Shown here: positions 46,435-53,508 of the stretch, one piece after another
Position numbering within the stretch: position 1 is the stretch's first letter
How the letters are laid out: each line of letters opens with the position of its first letter
From: Croceitalea sp947503285
Lineage (GTDB): Bacteria > Bacteroidota > Bacteroidia > Flavobacteriales > Flavobacteriaceae
Length of the DNA stretch: 64,000 nt
Direction of reading: 5' to 3'
NCBI RefSeq assembly: GCF_036985505.1
Contig: NZ_BTGQ01000007.1
Coordinates: 1 to 64,000 of the forward strand
Made by a program: the position numbers and the translations under genes
The notes under the pieces: generated by a model
Told to the model about the DNA's origin: nothing
The model's input: the letters and a program-made list of their open reading frames with translations, nothing else
Database searches by the model: none

Positions 46435-47691
46435 TTATACCACCATACCAGCTGCCACTGTTTCATTCGTATTTTCATCAATCAAAATAATACTTCCCGT
46501 TATCCTGTTATCCCTATAAGAATCTATCATCAGGGGTTTTACCGTTCTTATTTTTACTTTACAAATATCGTTCATCCGTAATTCTTTATCATCAAACTTA
46601 CGTCCCAGTGAATTTATATCGATTTTATAAATTACTTCTTTGATTATTGCAGTCTGTTCATTTGTTGTATGCTTTACCGTATACTTTGTTCTAGGTTTAG
46701 CAGTTTCACTATTTAACCAACAGAGCATTACTTCCATTTCCTGAGATGGTTCAGGCATATTTTTTGACCTAACAATCATGTCCCCTCTTGCAATGTCAAT
46801 ATCATCTTCCAACGTAATAGACACCGACATAGGGGCAAATGCTTCCTCAATCTCCCCTGCAGGACCTTCTATCGCTTTTATCGTAGAGGTAAACCCTGAT
46901 GGAAGTACTGTTATGGGCTCTCCAGTTCTAAAAATCCCACTGGTTATACGTCCAGCATAACCGCGATAATCTATAAATCCGTCACGTTGGGGACGTAATA
47001 CGGTCTGCACTGGAAATCGGGAATCCACTTTATTGATATCGCTACTGATATGAAGTGTTTCAAGGGTATGAAGGAGTGGTGCCCCTTTGTACCACGCCAT
47101 ATTTTCTGAACGATTGACCACATTATCCCCCAAAAGGGCACTTATAGGTATAAACCTAACATCTTTTACCAATAATTTCGTGGAAAAATCCTCAAATTGT
47201 TTTAAAACTTTATTGTATGCTTCTTCTTTAAAATCGACCAAGTCCATTTTATTAATACATACAATCAAGTGCGGGATTTGAAGCAATGAAGCTATGAAAA
47301 CGTGCCTTTTTGTTTGCTCTATCACCCCATGCCGGGCATCAACCAAGATGATAGCTGCATTAGCCGTAGAAGCCCCAGTGACCATATTCCGTGTATATTG
47401 AATATGTCCTGGTGTATCGGCAATTATAAACTTTCGCTTTGGCGTGGTAAAATAACGGTAGGCAACATCAATGGTAATACCCTGTTCCCGTTCATCTCTC
47501 AATCCATCTGTAAAAAGTGCCAAATCCACACCTTCATGGCCTTTTTGTTTACTCGTATTTTCTATAGCTTCCAGTTGGTCTTCAAATATTGATTTTGAAT
47601 CATAAAGCAGACGTCCAATAAGGGTGCTTTTACCATCATCAACACTTCCGGCAGTTGTAAATCTTAGTAATTGGTTATCGTGTATGCTCAT
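46435..47691 (-). CDS. cysN: Sulfate adenylyltransferase subunit 1 (GTPase)
   Basis: 418 residues, the normal length of a CysN that is not fused to CysC. G-protein motifs are present: G1 GSVDDGKSTLIGRL (residues about 16-29), DTPGH (G3), and NKMDL (G4). With CysD it makes adenosine 5'-phosphosulfate from ATP and sulfate, driven by GTP hydrolysis. It is last in the operon after cysD (18-base gap). No sulfite-producing reductase gene is present nearby, which fits a role in PAPS supply for the sulfotransferases. Confidence 0.97.
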   Translation of the reverse strand: MSIHDNQLLRFTTAGSVDDGKSTLIGRLLYDSKSIFEDQLEAIENTSKQKGHEGVDLALFTDGLRDEREQGITIDVAYRYFTTPKRKFIIADTPGHIQYTRNMVTGASTANAAIILVDARHGVIEQTKRHVFIASLLQIPHLIVCINKMDLVDFKEEAYNKVLKQFEDFSTKLLVKDVRFIPISALLGDNVVNRSENMAWYKGAPLLHTLETLHISSDINKVDSRFPVQTVLRPQRDGFIDYRGYAGRITSGIFRTGEPITVLPSGFTSTIKAIEGPAGEIEEAFAPMSVSITLEDDIDIARGDMIVRSKNMPEPSQEMEVMLCWLNSETAKPRTKYTVKHTTNEQTAIIKEVIYKIDINSLGRKFDDKELRMNDICKVKIRTVKPLMIDSYRDNRITGSIILIDENTNETVAAGMVV

Positions 47692-47709
47692 AGTATTTAT
47701 TTCAATTTT

Positions 47710-48621
47710 CTAAAAATAACCTTGTTTTTTGCGGTCCTCCATAGCTGTCTCCGATCTTTTGTCATCAGATCTATTGCCCCTTTCGGTTTGGCGCATTGCT
47801 GACACTTCTTCCACTACTTTTTCAAGGGTATCCGCGTCAGATTCAATACCTCCGGTAATGGTGATATCGCCAAGGGTCCTGAAACGTATTTTCTTGGTTT
47901 CGATTTTTTCATTATCCTCTAAAATCAGAAATTCGGATTTTGGTATCCATGAGTCGTTTCTCCATACAACTTGGCGCTCATGGGCCAAATACAATGAAGG
48001 GACTTGTATTTTCTCTCTAAGTATGTAATTCCAAACATCCATTTCTGTCCAATTGCTAATGGGAAAGACCCTAAAATGTTCTCCTTCAAAATATTTTCCA
48101 TTGAAGAGATTCCAAAGCTCGGGCCTTTGATTTTTTGGATCCCACTGGCCAAAATCATCTCGATGGGAGAAGAATCGTTCTTTAGCCCTCGCTTTTTCTT
48201 CATCCCGCCTTCCGCCTCCTATGGCACAATCTATTTTGTTAGATTCTATTGCATCAAGAAGTGTGGTAATCTGAAGGGCATTACGGGTCGCATTTTTACC
48301 TTTTTCTTCAGCAACCCTTCCTTGATCTATCGATTCTTGAACAGAACCTACAATTAAACGGGCACCCAATTCATCAATAAGATCATCTCGAAACTTGATG
48401 GTTTCAGGAAAATTATGCCCGGTATCAACGTGCATTAATGCAAATGGAATCTTACATGGATGAAATGCTTTTTTCGCCAAATGGGTTACAACAATGGAAT
48501 CTTTTCCTCCTGAAAAAAGAATAACAGGCTTTTGAAACTGCGCCCATACCTCTCGCAAAACATATATTGCCTCTGATTCAAGCTCATCAATATAGTTCAA
48601 TGAGTAATTGTACTCGTTCAT
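47710..48621 (-). CDS. cysD: Sulfate adenylyltransferase subunit 2
   Basis: 303 residues, full length. The PP-loop of the ATP pyrophosphatase/PAPS-reductase-like family is ILFSGGKDSIVV near residue 35, followed by LMHVDTGHNFPETI, typical of CysD. The C-terminus includes RSETAMEDRKKQGYF, which contacts CysN. It carries the adenylyl-transfer site of the ATP sulfurylase heterodimer. The gene follows cysC by 4 bases and precedes cysN by 18. Confidence 0.97.
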   Translation of the reverse strand: MNEYNYSLNYIDELESEAIYVLREVWAQFQKPVILFSGGKDSIVVTHLAKKAFHPCKIPFALMHVDTGHNFPETIKFRDDLIDELGARLIVGSVQESIDQGRVAEEKGKNATRNALQITTLLDAIESNKIDCAIGGGRRDEEKARAKERFFSHRDDFGQWDPKNQRPELWNLFNGKYFEGEHFRVFPISNWTEMDVWNYILREKIQVPSLYLAHERQVVWRNDSWIPKSEFLILEDNEKIETKKIRFRTLGDITITGGIESDADTLEKVVEEVSAMRQTERGNRSDDKRSETAMEDRKKQGYF

Positions 48622-48625
48622 ATTT

Positions 48626-49213
48626 TTATTTTAAGTGTTTTTCAATCGCTTTGTATATCATTTCAACTGATTCTTCAATTGAGTTGTTCTCAGTAACTTC
48701 CACATGAGGACTTTTTGGGGTTTCATATGGAGCTGATATTCCAGTCATATTCGAAATCTCTCCTCGCCTTGCCTTGGCATATAGCCCTTTCACATCACGT
48801 CGCTCACACACTTCAAGACTTGTATTAACAAAAACCTCAACATAGTTCTCAGTTCCAACTGCATGCCTTATGGCTTTTCTATCTTTTTCATACGGAGCCA
48901 CGAATGCAGCCAAGACCACTAAGCCTGCATCTATGAACAACTTAGATATTTCAGAAATCCTCCTTATATTTTCAGTTCTATCTTCAGGGCTAAAAGAAAG
49001 GTTTTTATTAATACCACTTCTAATATTATCACCGTCTAAAGTGTAAGTATGAATACCATTATCATGTAATCTTTGTTCCACGGCATTTGCAATTGTTGAT
49101 TTTCCAGATCCCGAAAGACCTGTAAAAAAAATTAAAAAAGAACTGTGCCCATGAAGTTTTTGTCTTTCAGTTCTCGATATTTTATAAGTATGGGGAATTA
49201 TATTGTTACTCAT
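48626..49213 (-). CDS. cysC: Adenylylsulfate kinase
   Basis: 195 residues. The P-loop is FFTGLSGSGKSTIANAVE (about residues 30-47). LDGDNIRSGINKNLSFSPED contains the APS-binding stretch, and VNTSLEVCERRDVKGLYAKA is a family signature. It phosphorylates APS to PAPS, the donor for the two sulfotransferases in the polysaccharide locus. It is separated from the DUF2061 gene by 3 bases and from cysD by 4, so the cluster is one transcript. Confidence 0.97.
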   Translation of the reverse strand: MSNNIIPHTYKISRTERQKLHGHSSFLIFFTGLSGSGKSTIANAVEQRLHDNGIHTYTLDGDNIRSGINKNLSFSPEDRTENIRRISEISKLFIDAGLVVLAAFVAPYEKDRKAIRHAVGTENYVEVFVNTSLEVCERRDVKGLYAKARRGEISNMTGISAPYETPKSPHVEVTENNSIEESVEMIYKAIEKHLK

Positions 49214-49216
49214 GAT

Positions 49217-49729
49217 CTAACTAATTTTAGGTCCAAAATTAGAAGTTTTAACTTGGTCATCCTTATCCTTTGATTTTATTTTTTGCTTTTTAAAGGTAGA
49301 GACGGTCTTTGACCTCATTTTTTTCAATCTCCTCTTGATAAGACCAAAATTCAATCGATACCAAATTCTTTCATGAACATAATAAAGAACCATTTTAGAA
49401 ATAACCTCAAAACCACCTATTTTCAACCCTACCATCGGATTTCCTGAGATTAACCATGAAAGTAAAATGGTATCCATAGTGCCAATAAAACGCCATGAAA
49501 ATGTTTTGGCCAAATGCCTTCTTTTACTTTCTGGTATGGGAATTCTTATCCAAAGGCGCTCATGAAAATAATAAAGTACCATTTTGGTAAAAACTTCAGC
49601 GGAACCAATTTTCAAACCTGTCAATGGATTACCGGTAATTATCCATGAAATAACAATGGTGTCCATTGTACCCAGAATTCGCCAGGTAATGGTTTTCGCA
49701 AGGTGTCTTTTGTACGAAATCTTAGCCAT
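49217..49729 (-). CDS. Tandem-duplicated DUF2061 membrane protein
   Basis: 170 residues with two copies of the DUF2061 unit. Copy 1 is near residues 4-64 (RHLAKTITWRILGTMDTIV, then TGLKIGSAEVFTKMVLYYFHERLW). Copy 2 is near 70-128 (RHLAKTFSWRFIGTMDTILLSW, split here as RHLAKTFSWRF and IGTMDTILLSW). Each unit has about two membrane helices. A basic tail follows. It lies between cysQ (overlap TGATG) and cysC in the same operon. Its function is unknown; membership of the operon suggests a link with sulfate or PAPS metabolism. Confidence 0.9.
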   Translation of the reverse strand: MAKISYKRHLAKTITWRILGTMDTIVISWIITGNPLTGLKIGSAEVFTKMVLYYFHERLWIRIPIPESKRRHLAKTFSWRFIGTMDTILLSWLISGNPMVGLKIGGFEVISKMVLYYVHERIWYRLNFGLIKRRLKKMRSKTVSTFKKQKIKSKDKDDQVKTSNFGPKIS

Positions 49730-50565
49730 CAGTTACTAACCAGGAAATATGGGTTCAAAAGATTCTCTTTGTTGTATAACAGGGAACGGTTTGTGTCTTG
49801 GGCAATTACTTTAAGACCGACGGCACTACAAATCGCTTGACCCGCGGCAGTATCCCATTCCATGGTAGGTGCAAATCTCGGATAAATGTCTGCTTTACCC
49901 TCTGCCACTAGGCAAAATTTAAGTGAGCTTCCCTTTGATACAATTTCTACGTTCCCGTATTTTGACTTTAAATGATTTACAAAATTCGCCGTATCCTCAT
50001 TCATATGAGATCGACTGCCCACAACCCTTATTGTACCGCCAACACCCATTGAAGGTGATATTTTATTTTTGATATCAAACAGCGCTCCTTTAATGTTATG
50101 ATTTTCATCAAGTATCACTTTTGACGCCCCGTCCATTTTAGCATGCGAAAAGTAAAGTTCCCTAGAAACAGGAACATAAATCACTCCCAATATAGGGTTG
50201 CCATTCTCGACAAGTGCAATATTCACTGTAAACTCACCATTCTTCTTTATGAACTCCTTGGTACCATCTAGTGGATCTACCACCCAACATGTGCCCCAAT
50301 CTTTTCTAGTTGAAAAATCAACTTCCTTGTTTTCCTCACTTATTATGTGAATTCCTGTATTATCAAGGAAACCCATGATAACTGAATTGGAGTTTAAATC
50401 AGCCTGTGTAAGTGGTGAATCATCCTTTTTGCCCTCAAAGCTTATCTTATCGTCCTCATATATTTTCAGGATTTCTTTACCCGCTTCTATTGACGCTAGA
50501 ATGGCAATGTCCAGTAAATCAGACATTGATTTTGATTTTTTTGTATTGGTTTTCAAGTTGATCAT
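49729..50565 (-). CDS. cysQ: 3'(2'),5'-bisphosphate nucleotidase
   Basis: About 278 residues of the inositol-monophosphatase/FIG superfamily. The metal-binding motif is VVDPLDGTKEFIKKNGEF near residue 90, and the second motif is WDTAAGQAIC near 237. It degrades PAP, the by-product of sulfotransferases, to AMP, and so relieves product inhibition. The frame can be extended by a TTG at 50568, but the ATG at 50565 is a better start; MSDLLDIAILAS at 50526 is another possibility. It is the first cys gene of the operon, 22 bases after the OmpA-family gene. Confidence 0.95.
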   Translation of the reverse strand: MINLKTNTKKSKSMSDLLDIAILASIEAGKEILKIYEDDKISFEGKKDDSPLTQADLNSNSVIMGFLDNTGIHIISEENKEVDFSTRKDWGTCWVVDPLDGTKEFIKKNGEFTVNIALVENGNPILGVIYVPVSRELYFSHAKMDGASKVILDENHNIKGALFDIKNKISPSMGVGGTIRVVGSRSHMNEDTANFVNHLKSKYGNVEIVSKGSSLKFCLVAEGKADIYPRFAPTMEWDTAAGQAICSAVGLKVIAQDTNRSLLYNKENLLNPYFLVSN

Positions 50566-50587
50566 CAAAGATTTGTTAACAATATAG

Positions 50588-51772
50588 TTAGTCTTGGGCC
50601 CAAATTACTCCGAATTCGGACCTTCTATTTTTACCGTGTTTTTCTTCGGTACAATACACCCCATCATCACAATCATTAGTCAACTCTTCTTCGCCTTTGG
50701 CTTCGCCCTGCAACCTATTAACGGCCACCCCATTTGCCGTCAAATAATCTATAGTGCGTTTGACACGCCGCTCTGATAACCATAAATTGTACTTGTCAGA
50801 TCCCCGGGCATCCGTATGCGAGGCTATTTTCAAAATCAAAGAAGGGTTTTCATTCAAAATCTTGGTAAGTTTATCCAACAATACCTTATCCTGGGTATTT
50901 AAATATGAGGAATTCAAATCAAAATACACAAGACCCAATGCACTGATTTCTTTTTCGACCAAACTCCGTTTAGCCTCTTCTTCTTCAAGTCTTTTCTTTT
51001 CTAATTCGGCAAGTTTTGCAGCTTCTCGTTCCCTTTTTAAGCGATCTGCAAGCTCTTTTGCTTCTCGCTCTGCTCTAGCAACTTCCGCTATGGAATCTTG
51101 TACTCGTTGTTGTTCTTTTTCAAGTTCTTCAAGCAAGGTAAGTTTTTCTTCTCCTTTACTGGATAAACCCTTCTCAATTCCAAATCGATATACCACACCA
51201 GCCGCATGTTGAATATGGTTGGTAGAGTTTTCTGAGTTCATCGTCCACTTACCCATAGAACTAAAATCCAGTCCCCATTTATCAGAGAACCATGTTCTGA
51301 AACCAATATTGGCATTGTACGTTCCGCGACCTTGGTTATTGGCATCGGTGTAGCCAATACCGACCCCTACATAGGGATCAAACCACCCCGTTTCTCCAAT
51401 AATTTTGTTCAGGTCATAGTTTGCCCTGATATCAAGGGCATAATAATTAATATCTTCCATGAGAATATCCCCATCTACGATATTACCCTCTTGATAGCGG
51501 TTAAAGGCACCTATCGCTTCCAATCCCAAACCGCTTTTGAAATACTTACCGATACTTAATCGAGATGGGAAAGGGACTATATTCCAATTATCACTGAAAT
51601 TGAATACATCGGAAAATTCAGAACCCGCATCATCAACGGCATTAAATCCAACTCCAAAAATCCAAGAACTTAAGACAATACTGTCTTTTTTAGTGATTTT
51701 CACATCTTGGGAGTGACTTAAGTCAGTTGCTAATAAAACAACGCCAAGCATCAAAAGCTTTTCTAACCTCAT
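50588..51772 (-). CDS. OmpA-family outer-membrane protein with beta-barrel
   Basis: 394 residues. A signal peptide (MRLEKLLMLGVVLLATDLSHSQ) is followed by a domain of about 190 residues that reads as an outer-membrane beta-barrel (VGFNAVDDAGSEFSDVFNFS, WFDPYVGVGIGYTDAN). A charged coiled-coil of about 65 residues (rich in E, K, R and A) then leads to the OmpA-like peptidoglycan-binding domain. That domain begins LGLYFDLN-type as VYFDLNSSYLN and contains ASHTDARGSDKYN and LSERRVKRTIDYL. It links the outer membrane to peptidoglycan. Its stop is 22 bases from cysQ in the same direction, so it may be cotranscribed; a direct role in sulfation is not suggested. Confidence 0.9.
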   Translation of the reverse strand: MRLEKLLMLGVVLLATDLSHSQDVKITKKDSIVLSSWIFGVGFNAVDDAGSEFSDVFNFSDNWNIVPFPSRLSIGKYFKSGLGLEAIGAFNRYQEGNIVDGDILMEDINYYALDIRANYDLNKIIGETGWFDPYVGVGIGYTDANNQGRGTYNANIGFRTWFSDKWGLDFSSMGKWTMNSENSTNHIQHAAGVVYRFGIEKGLSSKGEEKLTLLEELEKEQQRVQDSIAEVARAEREAKELADRLKREREAAKLAELEKKRLEEEEAKRSLVEKEISALGLVYFDLNSSYLNTQDKVLLDKLTKILNENPSLILKIASHTDARGSDKYNLWLSERRVKRTIDYLTANGVAVNRLQGEAKGEEELTNDCDDGVYCTEEKHGKNRRSEFGVIWAQD

Positions 51773-51799
51773 AATCGTGTAATTTGGGGATTACCGGAG

Positions 51800-51807
51800 C
51801 AAATGTA
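51800..51807 (-). promoter_or_regulatory. Candidate -7 box for the OmpA/cys operon
   Basis: TACATTTG on the minus strand matches the Bacteroidota -7 consensus and lies about 28 bases before the OmpA-family start at 51772. A well-placed -33 element is not evident. Confidence 0.4.
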
Positions 51808-51885
51808 ATGCAAAATGGCGTATTGGATGAAAATGTACTTTTAAAGGCAGGTATTCTCGATTAGTTGCCCAAAGAAAATAGGCGC

Positions 51886-52377
51886 CTATCGTTTAATAAA
51901 AGAAATAGACTTACGATTTTTTACCATTTTATAAAGACAAAATGGGTGAGAAATAGCAGTATTACTTGGTTCATTGGGCTCTGCCCTAACTACAATTGTG
52001 ATTGTATCCTCAGTTTCCCCTTCCTTAGTTAAAAATAATCTTTTAACGTTTTGATGTGCCCCTCCATAGGCAAGAACGACCACTTCTTTAGAAAAATCAA
52101 TATTGGGAACTGGAATACCCGGTTTCCTGGTCTGGTTCACTTTCCTAAAAAAATCATTCAACGATTTAAAATCGGTGATGACCAAGGTCTGCAGACTATC
52201 AGGGGTGTAATAGGAATCTTCAACCAATGGGGCCAATACGATACCTTTTTCATTCGTTTTTTCCGTTTCATCCAACTTTTGGCTTTTACAACAAACAGCA
52301 AAGAACACGAAATGTAAAGAAAACAGTACCCAATTTTTAATAGGAAGTCTTATAACGCGACTTATAGGCTTTTTCAT
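51886..52377 (-). CDS. Probable lipoprotein with PrcB-like C-terminal domain
   Basis: About 163 residues from the ATG at 52377; an ATG at 52389 adds four. A signal segment (WVLFSLHFVFFAVCC) ends in a lipobox-like CC, so it is probably a membrane-anchored lipoprotein. The rest (LQTLVITDFKSLNDFFRKV, then IDFSKEVVVLAYGG and ISHPFCLYKMVK) resembles the PrcB C-terminal domain that accompanies some secreted proteases. I cannot name its function. The N-terminal codons lie inside the 3' end of bshA in another frame (about 41-base overlap), which suggests coupled expression. Confidence 0.65.
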   Translation of the reverse strand: MKKPISRVIRLPIKNWVLFSLHFVFFAVCCKSQKLDETEKTNEKGIVLAPLVEDSYYTPDSLQTLVITDFKSLNDFFRKVNQTRKPGIPVPNIDFSKEVVVLAYGGAHQNVKRLFLTKEGETEDTITIVVRAEPNEPSNTAISHPFCLYKMVKNRKSISFIKR

Positions 52378-53479
52378 ATACTTCTTCATATAGTGGAAGG
52401 ATGTTCAGAATATCAAAATTCGATGCCACATGACGTGCATTCTGCTTAAACTCTTGTAAAAGCTTTTCATTGCTTAAAAGCTTGATTGCATTGTTCGACA
52501 TGTCCTTGACGTCGCCTACTTCACTTAAAAATCCGGTTACCCCATGCTGGTTTACTTCTGGAATACCCCCTGTATTACTTGAAATTACAGCCACCCTGTT
52601 GATCATGGCCTCTAAAGCCGCTAAACCGAAACTCTCTGATTCCGATGGTAATAAGAACAAATCTGAAAAACATAAAATACGATCTATTTCATTACTGTTA
52701 CCCAGAAAAAGCACTTTATCCATTATACCTAGTTCTTCACATAGCAATTCGGCATGTTCTTTTTCAGGTCCCTCCCCGACCATAATAAGTTTCGAAGCCA
52801 CCTTTTTTTGGACCTCAAAGAATATCTTCACAACATCAGGGATTCGTTTTACCTTCCTGAAATTACTGATATGCGTTATTATCTTTTCATCTTCCCTTGC
52901 CATTAGCGAACGTTGGCAATCGGTATAGCCTGAACTGTATTTATTGCTATCAATAAAATTCGGTATCACCGAAATATCTTGTTCAACCTTAAAAATGTCA
53001 AGCGTCTTGCGTTTTAAATCCTCAGAAACCGAGGTAACCACATCTGATTTATTAATGCTAAAAGTGACCGCAGGTTTGTAAAAAGGGTGATTGCCTACTA
53101 AAGTAATATCAGTGCCATGAAGCGTTGTTATCATAGGAATGTATATCCCTTCTTCTTTCAACATTTTCTTGGCCATATAGCCCGCATAGGCATGGGGTAT
53201 GGCATAATGTACATGCAACACCTCAATATTGTAAAGCTTAATGGTATCTACCAACTTGCTAGATAGCGCCAATTCGTAAGGTTGATACCTGAATAAGGGA
53301 TATTCGGGTACATGGACCTCATGAAAGTGAATATTATTGCTTAAAAGCTCTAGCCTTACGGGTTGACGATAAGTGACAAAATGTATTTCATGTCCCCGTT
53401 CTGCCAGGGCAATACCTAATTCCGTTGCAACGACCCCGCTTCCACCAAAAGTTGGATAACAAACGATAGCTATTTTCAT
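52337..53479 (-). CDS. bshA: N-acetyl-alpha-D-glucosaminyl L-malate synthase
   Basis: 380 residues, GT4 fold. The opening MKIAIVCYPTFGGSGVVATE, followed by LGIALAERGHEIHFVTYRQP, is the BshA signature. TTLHGTDITLVGNHPFYKPA and VIPNFIDSNKYSS are also typical. It joins UDP-GlcNAc and L-malate, the first step of bacillithiol synthesis in the cytoplasm, so it is a housekeeping gene and not part of the polysaccharide pathway. It lies 29 bases after the GH3-beta-lactamase gene in the same direction, an arrangement I recall from other flavobacterial genomes. Confidence 0.95.
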   Translation of the reverse strand: MKIAIVCYPTFGGSGVVATELGIALAERGHEIHFVTYRQPVRLELLSNNIHFHEVHVPEYPLFRYQPYELALSSKLVDTIKLYNIEVLHVHYAIPHAYAGYMAKKMLKEEGIYIPMITTLHGTDITLVGNHPFYKPAVTFSINKSDVVTSVSEDLKRKTLDIFKVEQDISVIPNFIDSNKYSSGYTDCQRSLMAREDEKIITHISNFRKVKRIPDVVKIFFEVQKKVASKLIMVGEGPEKEHAELLCEELGIMDKVLFLGNSNEIDRILCFSDLFLLPSESESFGLAALEAMINRVAVISSNTGGIPEVNQHGVTGFLSEVGDVKDMSNNAIKLLSNEKLLQEFKQNARHVASNFDILNILPLYEEVYEKAYKSRYKTSY

Positions 53480-53508
53480 AAGGTTAAAATTAGGCTATTA
53501 TTAATGGA

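Noticed and set aside
51878..51889. ATAGGCGCCTAT palindrome at the stop of the PrcB-like gene as a terminator
   Set aside because: Without a loop the effective stem is very short and the T-run after it is interrupted.
52337..53479. BshA as another glycosyltransferase of the polysaccharide locus
   Set aside because: Its motifs are those of the bacillithiol enzyme and its neighbours are housekeeping genes.
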